Source of the DNA: Halogeometricum sp. S3BR5-2
GTDB lineage: Archaea; Halobacteriota; Halobacteria; Halobacteriales; Haloferacaceae
DNA: 64,000 nt
Assembly: GCF_031624635.1 (NCBI RefSeq)
Contig: NZ_JAMQOQ010000007.1
Coordinates: 1-64,000 of the forward strand
Direction of reading: 5' to 3'
Shown here: in pieces, positions 8,392 to 17,895 of the stretch
How the letters are laid out: every line of letters begins with the position of its first letter
Numbering within the stretch: the first letter of the stretch is position 1
The notes under the pieces: generated by a model
What the model saw: only the letters and a program-made list of their open reading frames with translations
Told to the model about the DNA's origin: nothing
Databases searched by the model: none
Position numbers and translations under genes: made by a program

Positions 8392-8841
8392 CTACGCCTC
8401 GGCTCCGTCTTCGCTCGCGCTGTCGCCAGCGGTGAGTGGGAGTTCGACGGCTATCTCGTCGTACCAGACAACCGGGCGCTTCGGTTTCCCGGGGCCGTCG
8501 GTCTCGAACTTGATGAGGTCCAGCTCCGCGAGTTCTTCGAGGTTCCCGTGGACCTGCCGAACGTCGCGGTCGACGAGGCGGGCGGTCTCTCGGATACTCG
8601 CTGGCGCCTCGGCCGCGAGGACCCGCAGGAGTTCGAGATTCTTCGGTCGCGTCACCCGATGTAGGTTATCGACGTCGCGATAGACGCGTTCGAGGTACGG
8701 CTCCGGCTCTTCGCCACGGTCGAGCGCCGCGAGCGTCTCCTCGATGCGCTGCTCGTTCCCGGACCCGAACCGGATGTGCATGATGCGGTGTTTGCTCTCG
8801 TCGTCTTTGCTTCGGTCGGGGTCAGTCCCAGTGTTCGCCAT
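8392..8841 (-). CDS. HVO_A0114-type winged-helix protein, probable antitoxin
   Basis: 149 residues from ATG at 8841, inside the last 20 bases of the upstream toxin-like gene. The core RPKNLELLRVLAAEAPASIR, then ETARLVDRDVRQVHGNLEEL, is a winged helix-turn-helix, followed by a beta-wing with the PKRPVVWYDEIAVELPL ending typical of the HVO_A0114 family. These genes are usually found directly after a TumE (DUF6516) gene. The operator-like dyad in front of the operon (9163-9186) fits autoregulation. Confidence 0.85.
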   Translation of the reverse strand: MANTGTDPDRSKDDESKHRIMHIRFGSGNEQRIEETLAALDRGEEPEPYLERVYRDVDNLHRVTRPKNLELLRVLAAEAPASIRETARLVDRDVRQVHGNLEELAELDLIKFETDGPGKPKRPVVWYDEIAVELPLTAGDSASEDGAEA

Positions 8842-9160
8842 AGTTTCGTACCTCTTGTTTAAAATCGTGGAAGAGATCCAGCAGGCCATCGAACTCGACC
8901 GGCTCGATTCCTCCGTCCTCGGTGTGTTTGTGATGCAGCGGAGCGTCTGGGTGGTCCGGGAAGTTGTCGTACCGGATGATCGTCCCGTCGTCGTCCTCGG
9001 GAGCGTCGCTGCGGCCGTACTGCATGCGGTACTTCACGCCGTCGGGGTAGCGCTCCGAGCGGGGGACGTGATAGGCACTGACCTGTGCGTAGGTCGCGTT
9101 CGTCGGGAACCGCTCCCGGACGTCCAGCACTTCGGTCGCCGTGTCGTCGCCCTCCGCCAT
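8822..9160 (-). CDS. TumE family (DUF6516) putative toxin
   Basis: 112 residues from ATG at 9160 (a TTG one codon upstream is less likely). The pattern EVLDVRERFPTNATYAQVSA, then YPDGVKYRMQYGRSD, then GTIIRYDNFPDHPDAPLHHK and a closing acidic helix with the FHDFKQEV end matches TumE-type proteins: a small beta-sheet with an RYDN...HHKH motif. It is the first gene of a two-gene operon and overlaps the winged-helix partner. The mode of toxicity is not known from sequence. Confidence 0.85.
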   Translation of the reverse strand: MAEGDDTATEVLDVRERFPTNATYAQVSAYHVPRSERYPDGVKYRMQYGRSDAPEDDDGTIIRYDNFPDHPDAPLHHKHTEDGGIEPVEFDGLLDLFHDFKQEVRNYGEHWD

Positions 9161-9162
9161 CA

Positions 9163-9186
9163 ACTGTTGTTACACACCACAACAGT
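9163..9186 (-). promoter_or_regulatory. Operator dyad and TATA-like element of TumE operon
   Basis: ACTGTTGT (9163-9170) and ACAACAGT (9179-9186) are a perfect 8-bp inverted repeat with an 8-base spacer, directly upstream of the ATG at 9160. On the minus strand it overlaps a CTTATACTG TATA-like stretch about 27 bases before the start, so binding would block a nearly leaderless promoter. Confidence 0.65.
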
Positions 9187-9190
9187 ATAA

Positions 9191-9628
9191 GGATGCTGCC
9201 GAGGAGCGCTGAAGGAGTTCTACGAGGCCCAGCAGAACACGGTCGCCGCGTTCAACGAGGTGATGGAAGACCTCGACGACGAGTACGAAGCCCACGGCCG
9301 ACCGGCGGGCGAACACCGCATCAACGACCCCCCGCCGTTCGAGAAATGGGCCGACGACCTGTTCAACCGAACCGTGGGGAGTCCTGGAGGACGAGACTAC
9401 GGACTGTACGGGCGGTGCGAGGCGACAGCGAAGTCCAGAGGCGGACGGTGTCGCCAGCCTGCGACCGGGGAGCACGGAAAGTGCTACTACCACAGTGGCG
9501 CTCCGGGAACCGGCGTCGGCGAAGAGCAGACCGACTGGAAGGCCGCAGAGAAACGCGCCCGGGTTCGCCGGCGCATCCGGGAGCATGTGGGCCACGCGGA
9601 CGACGTTGACGAACTGGCTGCGGACTGA
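9191..9628 (+). pseudogene. Zinc-knuckle protein, probably 5'-truncated
   Basis: Protein-like sequence runs in frame from 9191, right after a stop, but the first ATG is at 9260, leaving conserved-looking residues (ALKEFYEAQQNTVAAFNEV) outside. Residues after 9260 number 122. The cluster GRCEATAKSRGGRCRQPATG then KCYYHSG gives a C-x8-C...C-x2-H zinc knuckle as found in phage terminase small subunits and similar proteins. It lies just beyond the TumE operator on the opposite strand, so loss of its own promoter and start is plausible. It may still be expressed from 9260. Confidence 0.5.
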
Positions 9629-9929
9629 CGCCGGAGTGGCGTCACATCGACTTCGCAAGGGCGTCTGGTAGACTGAGTTCTGGAGCACCGACGGGAGGCG
9701 GGCGACCGCGCTACGTACGTCCTGCTTCGCCATCCTCCAAAGCTAACATGTGGACGCTAGTTAGGCGTCAGACAGAAGTCACTCAGACGTCGAATATATG
9801 CCGATATGACGTTGGCGGGGTAGAGAGAACGAATGTCGCCCCTGCCGATTTATGGGACGTGTGACCCGAGTACTGGGTACGATGGACGGAACGTCGGGGA
9901 AGTAAGGCGACGTCGACGACGACACTCTC
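9629..9929. other. Intergenic region distal to the CRISPR array
   Basis: About 300 bases between the truncated zinc-knuckle gene and the trailer end of the array. No convincing gene, promoter or repeat copy is seen. Confidence 0.4.
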
Positions 9930-12900
9930 GCTTCAACTCCACGAGGGTACGTCTGAAACCAGCGAGTTGTCGGATATGTTCCGCTACCGAGGACAGCTTC
10001 AACCCCACGAGGGTACGTCTGAAACCGAGTCCGGCTACCGGACTCTCCACAGACGACGGACGGCTTCAACCCCACGAGGGTACGTCTGAAACACGTGTCG
10101 AGCGGCGGGGCCATCGAGCAGTACAACAGCTTCAACCCCACGAGGGTACGTCTGAAACTATTCTGCCGGGGTATCGCTACCCGGTCCCGGAAGCGCTTCA
10201 ACCCCACGAGGGTACGTCTGAAACCCGCACATCCTCACCATCGGTCAGACGCGCGCCGGGCTTCAACCCCACGAGGGTACGTCTGAAACGGCAACGCTCG
10301 TCGCTGTTCAAGTGACTCAGAACACGCTTCAACCCCACGAGGGTACGTCTGAAACTTCGAACCCCTGAACGCTGTACCCCATTCGACACAGCTTCAACCC
10401 CACGAGGGTACGTCTGAAACAGCGTCAAGACCGTCTCCGCAGGCCGCACACGCGCTTCAACCCCACGAGGGTACGTCTGAAACGCGAGGTATCGAGACTG
10501 TAGATACGCGTCGGGTGCTTCAACCCCACGAGGGTACGTCTGAAACGCGTCCCTTCGGCGTCGTCGCCCCCGTTCGGCGCTTCAACCCCACGAGGGTACG
10601 TCTGAAACAATCGAGCACGCATCAATCGCATACTCGCCAGTCGGCTTCAACCCCACGAGGGTACGTCTGAAACTGAGGGCGTCCCGGTCGGCCTCGCGCA
10701 CGTCCCGGCGCTTCAACCCCACGAGGGTACGTCTGAAACACGAGCGGGGGCACGTCGCCGACTACGGTGCGTTCAGGGACCTCGTGGCGCTTCAACCCCA
10801 CGAGGGTACGTCTGAAACAAGTCCATCTCGTGCCTCCGGTCGGCGAACTCGTCGCTTCAACCCCACGAGGGTACGTCTGAAACCTACTGGCACTGCGAGC
10901 GGTGCATGATGTTCTACCAGCTTCAACCCCACGAGGGTACGTCTGAAACGCGAGCGGTCGCCCGGCGAGCCCGAGTCATCCTCGCTTCAACCCCACGAGG
11001 GTACGTCTGAAACAGTGGAAACGGATTCAAGAGTTCGCCGCCCTCGACGCTTCAACCCCACGAGGGTACGTCTGAAACCAGATAGTATGGTGAATCCGGG
11101 CGGCCCTTACGCGCTTCAACCCCACGAGGGTACGTCTGAAACAACGCCTCGAACTCAGCCGCCGGAAGCTACAGAGCGCTTCAACCCCACGAGGGTACGT
11201 CTGAAACTCCTCGTGACCGTCGGCGGTTCGGATGTCGGTACGTCGCTTCAACCCCACGAGGGTACGTCTGAAACGCAGAGGGGCTTTCGCGTCCTGATTC
11301 GCCTCCTCGCTTCAACCCCACGAGGGTACGTCTGAAACTGACGTCTCAAAACATCCCGCAGGCGACGCAATTGAAGCTTCAACCCCACGAGGGTACGTCT
11401 GAAACTCGCGGAGGTCTCCGAGAGTCGTCTCCTCCCCCGCGCTTCAACCCCACGAGGGTACGTCTGAAACGTCAGTGATGACGATCAGGACGGACTCTCG
11501 GCGCGCTTCAACCCCACGAGGGTACGTCTGAAACTCCGGTCGGCGTCATCCATGGCTTCGTCGTGTGGAGCTTCAACCCCACGAGGGTACGTCTGAAACT
11601 CGGCAGTTTGGGCGTGTTCGGCCGTCGTCGCAGCTTCAACCCCACGAGGGTACGTCTGAAACACCTCATGGCCTCCGTGGAGGGCGACACCATCGATGAG
11701 CTTCAACCCCACGAGGGTACGTCTGAAACCACTTCTCTTCTCCGCGGTGGTCGTAGCACCGGAGGCTTCAACCCCACGAGGGTACGTCTGAAACGCTCTT
11801 CGGTTTCTTCGACAGGTTCGGCACCGGAGCGCTTCAACCCCACGAGGGTACGTCTGAAACGGCGGCCGGGGCGTCTCCCGGCGCCGTCGCGACCTCGCTT
11901 CAACCCCACGAGGGTACGTCTGAAACCGTGCGGCGGTCGCTCTCGGTCGGGCGGCCGAAAGCTTCAACCCCACGAGGGTACGTCTGAAACGCGAGTTCTT
12001 CCATCACCTCGGTCTCCCGCTCGGCGCTTCAACCCCACGAGGGTACGTCTGAAACGACGATGTAGTCGTACCCATCTTCGAGCGAATCGCTTCAACCCCA
12101 CGAGGGTACGTCTGAAACCTCGACAGTAGTTCTCGGCGGCCACGCGCACGGGGCTTCAACCCCACGAGGGTACGTCTGAAACCGGCAGTGTAGGGCCTCC
12201 CCGGCTCCATCGCTTGGCGCTTCAACCCCACGAGGGTACGTCTGAAACACCATGAGCGCGAGCAGGCAGGCAGCGAGCAACCGCTTCAACCCCACGAGGG
12301 TACGTCTGAAACCCGAGCCGTCGCGCGCCGTCATCGTCGTCAGGGTGCTTCAACCCCACGAGGGTACGTCTGAAACATCCGCTCCAGAGGACTTGCATGA
12401 AGTCAAATCCTCCGCTTCAACCCCACGAGGGTACGTCTGAAACACCCTGACGTAGTCGGGAGAGAACAGCCACCCGACGCTTCAACCCCACGAGGGTACG
12501 TCTGAAACCCCTCGGGTTTGATGTATTTGAGTGGGTGGATGAGGCTTCAACCCCACGAGGGTACGTCTGAAACTCGAACTCACCGGCGGATTGGAAATCC
12601 CCGCCGATACGGCTTCAACCCCACGAGGGTACGTCTGAAACAGCACCATCACCGAGTCCCGGTCACTCCCCCTGCGCTTCAACCCCACGAGGGTACGTCT
12701 GAAACCGAGGACGCACGTTTCGCCTCCGTCCGCTTAAACTCGCTTCAACCCCACGAGGGTACGTCTGAAACTCGGCTACGGCCATGCAGCATACGCGACT
12801 CGACGGCTTCAACCCCACGAGGGTACGTCTGAAACTCAATCTCCCGTTCGCCCGCACGGTCGACGTCGCGGCTTCAACCCCACGAGGGTACGTCTGAAAC

Positions 12901-13292
12901 TCCGCCATATTGCACGGTACATCTAACGCATACTGCTTCAACCCCACGAGGGTACGTCTGAAACCGCCGACACGGCACGTGATTGAGGCCTTATCGTGGT
13001 CGCTTCAACCCCACGAGGGTACGTCTGAAACACTCTTGAGAGGTCTGCACGACAGCGCCTTTGACTGCTTCAACCCCACGAGGGTACGTCTGAAACGGGA
13101 ACGGTTGCCGGCAGCACTCCGACCCCAACCCGCTTCAACCCCACGAGGGTACGTCTGAAACTTCGGGAGAGCGCGTCTCCGACCTCCCGCGTCGGGAGCT
13201 TCAACCCCACGAGGGTACGTCTGAAACCTGTTGCTTGTGCGCCGATTCGTAGACCGCCTCGGGCTTCAACCCCACGAGGGTACGTCTGAAAC
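9930..13292 (-). CRISPR. Type I-B CRISPR array, 52 repeats and 51 spacers
   Basis: The 30-base repeat reads GCTTCAACCC...ACGTCTGAAAC on the plus strand. The usual haloarchaeal orientation is the complement (GTTTCAG...GGTTGAAGC), so transcription runs right to left. I counted 52 repeats starting at 9930 and ending 13292. All look identical except the first listed (9930-9959), which has CTCC for CCCC; a changed terminal repeat marks the trailer end and puts the leader at the right, next to cas2. Repeat-to-repeat spacing is 62-68 bases except one 49-base spacer at 10740-10788. Long frames through the array are artefacts. Confidence 0.98.
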
Positions 13293-13393
13293 CATGGTGA
13301 TTTTGCCCACCATACCACCTCTACCAGAGGAATACACTTCATCATTTCCGTCGACCTGCAATCCCCCCCAAACCCCCGGGGGGTCGACATCAG
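13293..13393 (-). promoter_or_regulatory. CRISPR leader between cas2 and first repeat
   Basis: Only 101 bases separate the cas2 stop from the leader-end repeat. On the plus strand it contains GTCGACC...GGTCGAC (about 13352-13390) around C and G runs, a possible terminator or binding site, and a small CCTCT/AGAGG hairpin. The stretch next to the repeat is the most AT-rich part. Confidence 0.7.
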
Positions 13394-13654
13394 TTAGAGG
13401 AACCGACTGTCCTCGGTCGGATCGTCCCCATATACGGCCCGATTCAACAAGCTGTCCGAGGAAAGCTCATATACCATAACTGACTCCCCCTCCTGCAGTA
13501 GGTCTTCGATCTCCCCTTTCAATGTCGTCAGGTCGCCTTCCGAAATCTCGCCTTCGAGTACCGAGTTCTGGACGTGAACAAGATATCGACGACAGAGTTT
13601 CAGCATCAGCTGAGTCCGATCGGCCTCCATGTCGTAGACGACGATGACGTACAT
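13394..13654 (-). CDS. cas2: CRISPR adaptation protein Cas2
   Basis: 86 residues, typical Cas2 length. It begins MYVIVVYDMEADRTQLMLKL with the beta-1 Asp, and the ferredoxin-like fold continues with RRYLVHVQNSVLEGEISEGD and ends in a YELSSD strand. Cas2 dimers bridge two Cas1 dimers to form the spacer-integrating complex. Its ATG follows the cas1 stop with no gap. It is the last cas gene before the leader, as usual for haloarchaeal I-B loci. Confidence 0.97.
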   Translation of the reverse strand: MYVIVVYDMEADRTQLMLKLCRRYLVHVQNSVLEGEISEGDLTTLKGEIEDLLQEGESVMVYELSSDSLLNRAVYGDDPTEDSRFL

Positions 13655-14647
13655 CTACCACCACCGCTTGAATGAGTCGTAGGACTCGCCGGTCAACAGG
13701 TGCTTCTTTAGTTTGTACGCCTCCAAGCGAAGCAGATACTGATAGCTCACCTTCCGGTTCAGCGTTGGGTGCTCGACTGTTCGCTCAAGTGTCTGCTCAA
13801 ACTCCTTCAGAAACGTCGTTCGCCCCTCTTCGTTGAGTAGACAGGAGCCAACCTCGTCTCGGAAATCGTCTCGGCTGATCTGCTTCCGGTTGACCAGTCT
13901 GAACAGCAGCCGATCCGTCAACACAGGCTTGAACAGGTCGGCAATATCCAGCGAGAGCGAGTACCGGCGCTCACCCGGTTCGTGAAGATAGCTGATGGTC
14001 GGGTCGAGCGCGGTAGCACGGATTGCTGAGACACAGTTTGCGTACACCATACTGTTCCCGAACGAGATGAGCGCGTTCACAGGGTTCGGTGGAGGGTTGT
14101 ACTCTCGACCATCGAACGCGAACGAGTTGGGAAGAACTGCCTCGAACGTTCGGTAGTACGCCCGGCGGGCCGTCGCTTCCACGCCCATGAGCTCTGAGAT
14201 ATCGGCAGTGTCGCCGATACGTGCAGTTGCGTCATCCAGATCCTCGATTACGCCCCCGAGCTTGTACTCTCGACTGTCGTAGTATGTGACGTTCGTCCGC
14301 ATGTTGTGGATACTCCCACGGACGAACGAAGCGGCGAGAGACTGCCGTTGCTCCGGATCGTCGTACGCCCTGACCTGCTCAACGACGGTTCGACCGCTCG
14401 TCTGGCCGCGTTCGGGCATCAGCGATCCCGCGTAGCGATCGTTCCATCCAAAAACGTGTACGGCGACGCCGTGGTCGTTGAGAAACGACATCAGCCGCGT
14501 GTTGTAGTCGATCTGTCCGTGCAGGTAGATCGCTTCGGCGTGTTCGACGGGGATGTGTTTCTTCTCGCCGTCCGCTGTCTCCAGCCGGATCGTGTCCTCG
14601 CTCCGTTCGATGCGCCCGTCCGAAAAGATGTGGTAGTTCTTGTCCAT
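13655..14647 (-). CDS. cas1: CRISPR integrase Cas1 (type I-B)
   Basis: 330 residues from ATG at 14647; the frame extends 11 codons upstream over the end of cas4, but MDKNYHIFSDGRIER is the standard beginning. The N-terminal beta domain is followed by the helical domain with metal ligands E157 (MGVEATARRAYY), H222 (SYLHEPGERRYSLSLD) and D234/D237. The two-base gap after cas4 and direct junction to cas2 indicate one operon. It catalyses insertion of new spacers at the leader end. No lesion is visible. Confidence 0.97.
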   Translation of the reverse strand: MDKNYHIFSDGRIERSEDTIRLETADGEKKHIPVEHAEAIYLHGQIDYNTRLMSFLNDHGVAVHVFGWNDRYAGSLMPERGQTSGRTVVEQVRAYDDPEQRQSLAASFVRGSIHNMRTNVTYYDSREYKLGGVIEDLDDATARIGDTADISELMGVEATARRAYYRTFEAVLPNSFAFDGREYNPPPNPVNALISFGNSMVYANCVSAIRATALDPTISYLHEPGERRYSLSLDIADLFKPVLTDRLLFRLVNRKQISRDDFRDEVGSCLLNEEGRTTFLKEFEQTLERTVEHPTLNRKVSYQYLLRLEAYKLKKHLLTGESYDSFKRWW

Positions 14648-14649
14648 GA

Positions 14650-15195
14650 TCAGATCCAACAGAAGTCGTGGTAGGCACACGACTCGCAGTACGGTTTCTC
14701 AGTGGCTTCCGGCGGGCTGTCCGCGGTCACGACCGCGTGAATCCCCCGGATCGCCGACTCGACTTTGTCGCGCCGATCGTCGTCGAGGGAGACATCCTCA
14801 CGTCGACGCTCAGTCGGGTGTGCCAACACGCCCTCACGTTCGACGCCGAGTACCCGGTCGAGGTACCAGAGGTAATACGAGAGCTGCATCCGCGCTGGCT
14901 CAGTCAGCGTCGAGGAGGGTTTCACCTCGACCACCCGACCGTCTTCCAGTAGGTCGAGAGCGATCATCCCGAGTCGAAGGTTCTCCTGAGAACGTTCGCC
15001 ATAGGAGGACTCGTCGACGCGGGCCCCTCGGGCAACGCTCGCGTTCTCCCGGTCGATCTCGACGTTCCGGCTCTCGAACCAGAGTTCGCGTTCACAGACG
15101 TAGTAGTACTGCATCATCACGCCGGTAACGCGAAACGGGTCGTCGATGGCGTCGCCCTGAGCTGTCGCCACCAGTCGAGAGACAGGGTCGCTCAC
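14650..15195 (-). CDS. cas4: CRISPR-associated exonuclease Cas4
   Basis: 181 residues. It has the four Fe-S cysteines of Cas4 (C34, and C170-x2-C173-x5-C179) and the RecB-like nuclease core D81...E90-V-K92, then Q104 and Y108. Cas4 trims pre-spacers and helps select PAM-bearing fragments for Cas1-Cas2. It overlaps the end of cas3 by four bases (ATGA), so it is translationally coupled. Confidence 0.96.
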   Translation of the reverse strand: MSDPVSRLVATAQGDAIDDPFRVTGVMMQYYYVCERELWFESRNVEIDRENASVARGARVDESSYGERSQENLRLGMIALDLLEDGRVVEVKPSSTLTEPARMQLSYYLWYLDRVLGVEREGVLAHPTERRREDVSLDDDRRDKVESAIRGIHAVVTADSPPEATEKPYCESCAYHDFCWI

Positions 15196-17876
15196 AGCAA
15201 CCGAGCCTCCACACTCGTGTCGGGGATGACGATGCCGTCGGTGGCGTCGAAGTAGCCGTCATGCCGTCCCGGGCGCCCGTCGAGCACCAGCCGGTCGGTG
15301 TCGGGGAACAGCGGCTCGCACGCAGCGAGTTTCTCCATCGTGTCGTCGCCGGGGTAGACGGGAACGGAGACCTGCCAGTCCGCGGTCGACTCGACAAGGT
15401 CGTCCAGATCGTCCCACCGGTACTCGCCGAATGCTCGCCGGATCTCTTCGACGGTCTCGCGCTCATCGGCCGTTCTCGTCACGATCACGTCGACGGCGGG
15501 CCGCTCGTCGATGAGCGAGAGTCGCCCGAGCTGTTCGACTTCTGCCCGCTCGAGGTACTCCACGTACTCGTCGGCACCGACGTCACGCCCATCGAGCAGG
15601 TCGAAGTAGTGTTCGACGGCATTTCGAGTTACGTCTGGCTCGGGCATTGGGTCACCGTCGTAGACCGTTGCCAGCGCTTGGCCAGTCAATTTGGTGAGAC
15701 TCTCTCCTCGACCGTAGACCGCGCTTGCGGGCGTTGTCTCGCGGTTCGGCGGCGGCGCGAGCTGCCAGACTGTCACGCGCCCACGGTTGCGGTCGTATGA
15801 CCGGTTACATCGACCCGCAGCCTGCACGAGACTGTCCATCGGCGCGAAATCACGGATGACCTCGTCGAAGCTCACGTCGACGCCCGCCTCGACCAGCTGG
15901 GTGGAGACGAACAACACTGGTTCACCCGCTTCGGCGAGGTCGGATGCTACGTCGATGAGGTGGCGTCGGTCACACGGGCGGTGGCGTGTCGTGAGGTGGA
16001 CCAACAGCGGTTGCCCCGAGCGTCGTCGACGGATCGCGTCGGCGCGTGTTCGCTTGGGCGGTATCGATTCGGTCGATTCATCCGTGTCGTCGAGCAGTTC
16101 GTCGTACACCTCATTGACGTCCACTGGTGTTGTTCGGTCGGCAACTGACTCGGTGAGCTCACGCGCGCTGTCGATCGTGTTGCAGATCGCCAACACCGAA
16201 TCGCCGTCGCCCGCCCGGGTCGCGACGAGGTCGCCGGCTCGGTCGTAGGAGAGCGCTGCTGACTCCGCGTCGTCGTCGGTCGTGTCGCTCTCTTCACTGT
16301 CCTGCCCGGGAAGCATCGCGGTCGCGGACGGGTGAAGCACGAAGTCGAGCCGGTCCAGCTCGTCGTAGTACGGATTAGGATCCGCGACAAGGGAGAACGG
16401 CTCTCGGTCGCCCGCAGACAGGAGTTCAGGCTGGGTGGCCGTCATGGCGATCACCGACGCACCGTACTCCTCGGTCAACAGTTCGACCAGCCGGTCCACA
16501 AGCGGCCACCACTCAAGCGGCAGCGCCTGCGGTTCGTCGAGAACCACCACGCACCCGTACAGCGAGGGGAGCTTCATCGAGCGGGCGTTTGTCGGCCCGG
16601 CCAGACTCTCGAACATCTGGACGAACGTCGTCACGACCATCCCCGACCGCCAGCTCTCGCCGAGGAGGGCGGCGACGTTCTCGACGGCGTCGTCTGCGAC
16701 TGATTCGGGCTCGTCCGGCGGCGAGACGAGGGTATCCGCAAGGTGGTGGTCGACGGTGAGTCGTTCGCCTCTCTCACCGGCCCCGAACAGTTCGCGGCTC
16801 TGTTCAGCCACCTGATCGATAATGGACGTGTACGGCAGTGCATAGACGAGGCGCCCCTCGTTTGGGTTCGACGCCATCTCACTCCCCTCGAGCACTGTTA
16901 GGGCGGCGTCCAGCCCCGTGAGTGTCTTCCCCATGCCCGTTGGGAGCGTCAGCGTCGCGACGTTCCGATCGTCGTCGACGAACTCTTTGGCGCGAGCGTG
17001 AACCTCCTGTCGAGCGTCCTCGCGCCGCTCGTTCATCTGTTCCGTGCGCGGGTCCAGCTCTGTCTCAGCATTCTCAGTCTGGAGTTCGTCGATGTACGCG
17101 TCGATTTCTAGCCGCCCAGGGGTCGGCGACCGGTAGGCCTCCCGGCCGATTTCGATTCCGGTCGATAGGTGCGTCGCGCTCGCCTTGTCGGCGAAGACGA
17201 GCGCACTCCAGACCTGTAGCACTGACTCGTAAAAGCCGGGAGGAAGTTTCTCCGGTGCGGGGCGAAGTCGCCGGCCGCTACAGACGGCTTCCGCGACCCA
17301 CGGGAGCTCGATGGCTGCATCGGAATCGGCGAGCCGTTCGTGGAACGTTTCCCAGTCTCCAGCACCGCCCGTCGCTCGGTCCACGAGTGCCTCAGCGAGT
17401 TCAGGAACCGTCTCGTCGATGTGTGCTGCCTGTTCGAGCGCGTCGGACCGGTAGAATGTCTGGATCCGTCCGGACTGCTCGACGCTCGCTCGGTGCACGT
17501 AGTCGGCGGTATCGGGGAGGCGTCCGTGGTGTCTCGCGACGGCCAGAAAGCCGACGAGCTGATCGGCGCCGTCGAACCCGCGTGCCTCCAACGCGTAGTG
17601 GGCGAGTAGCGCCGATATCGGGGCGTGGTGTTTCGGTCCAGCTGGCTGTGCGTCGTCCGAAAGGAGATGCTCGCGGAACCACGCGGTCAACTTTCCGAAA
17701 TCGTGGACTCGTGTCACCACCTCCGCCAACTCGGAGAGCGAGTTCCCCTCCGGTGTCTCGGCGTCGTCGGGGACGAGCCATCCGACCCGCTCGCGGACGT
17801 CGTCCAGATGTTCTTCGAGTGGGATCCGTTCCCCGTCAGGTCCGATGTGTGACGGTCGGTCGGTGAAATCGACCAT
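15192..17876 (-). CDS. cas3: CRISPR nuclease-helicase Cas3 with N-terminal HD domain
   Basis: 894 residues. The HD nuclease domain lies at about 20-240: H23, then VHDFGK with H58-D59 and K62, HH at 83-84 and HH at 116-117. The SF2 helicase follows: Walker A PTGMGKT at 312-318, the DExH-type box DEPQ at 447-450, and the RecA2 region with a QAAGRCNR motif VI. After Cascade opens the target, Cas3 unwinds and degrades the DNA. Start at 17876, 19 bases after the cas5 stop; the four-base overlap with cas4 follows. The gene looks intact. Confidence 0.97.
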   Translation of the reverse strand: MVDFTDRPSHIGPDGERIPLEEHLDDVRERVGWLVPDDAETPEGNSLSELAEVVTRVHDFGKLTAWFREHLLSDDAQPAGPKHHAPISALLAHYALEARGFDGADQLVGFLAVARHHGRLPDTADYVHRASVEQSGRIQTFYRSDALEQAAHIDETVPELAEALVDRATGGAGDWETFHERLADSDAAIELPWVAEAVCSGRRLRPAPEKLPPGFYESVLQVWSALVFADKASATHLSTGIEIGREAYRSPTPGRLEIDAYIDELQTENAETELDPRTEQMNERREDARQEVHARAKEFVDDDRNVATLTLPTGMGKTLTGLDAALTVLEGSEMASNPNEGRLVYALPYTSIIDQVAEQSRELFGAGERGERLTVDHHLADTLVSPPDEPESVADDAVENVAALLGESWRSGMVVTTFVQMFESLAGPTNARSMKLPSLYGCVVVLDEPQALPLEWWPLVDRLVELLTEEYGASVIAMTATQPELLSAGDREPFSLVADPNPYYDELDRLDFVLHPSATAMLPGQDSEESDTTDDDAESAALSYDRAGDLVATRAGDGDSVLAICNTIDSARELTESVADRTTPVDVNEVYDELLDDTDESTESIPPKRTRADAIRRRRSGQPLLVHLTTRHRPCDRRHLIDVASDLAEAGEPVLFVSTQLVEAGVDVSFDEVIRDFAPMDSLVQAAGRCNRSYDRNRGRVTVWQLAPPPNRETTPASAVYGRGESLTKLTGQALATVYDGDPMPEPDVTRNAVEHYFDLLDGRDVGADEYVEYLERAEVEQLGRLSLIDERPAVDVIVTRTADERETVEEIRRAFGEYRWDDLDDLVESTADWQVSVPVYPGDDTMEKLAACEPLFPDTDRLVLDGRPGRHDGYFDATDGIVIPDTSVEARLL

Positions 17877-17895
17877 GACTACGCCCCCTCGTGGC

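Noticed and set aside
9170-9733. 187-codon minus-strand frame
   Set aside because: It overlaps the zinc-knuckle reading frame and shows no recognisable domain; composition fits a shadow.
11014-11048. Spacer resembling the integrase coding sequence in this window
   Set aside because: Only about 17 of the first 19 bases match near 24349 and the rest differs; a related integrase elsewhere may be the source, but self-targeting is not supported.
9833-13390. Long open frames on both strands through the CRISPR array
   Set aside because: The 30-base repeat length is a multiple of three and lacks stops, so frames stay open and give repeated peptide motifs; they are not genes.
16922-17866. 314-codon plus-strand frame opposite cas3
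   Set aside because: It is an antisense shadow of GC-rich cas3 codons with Arg/Ser-rich composition.
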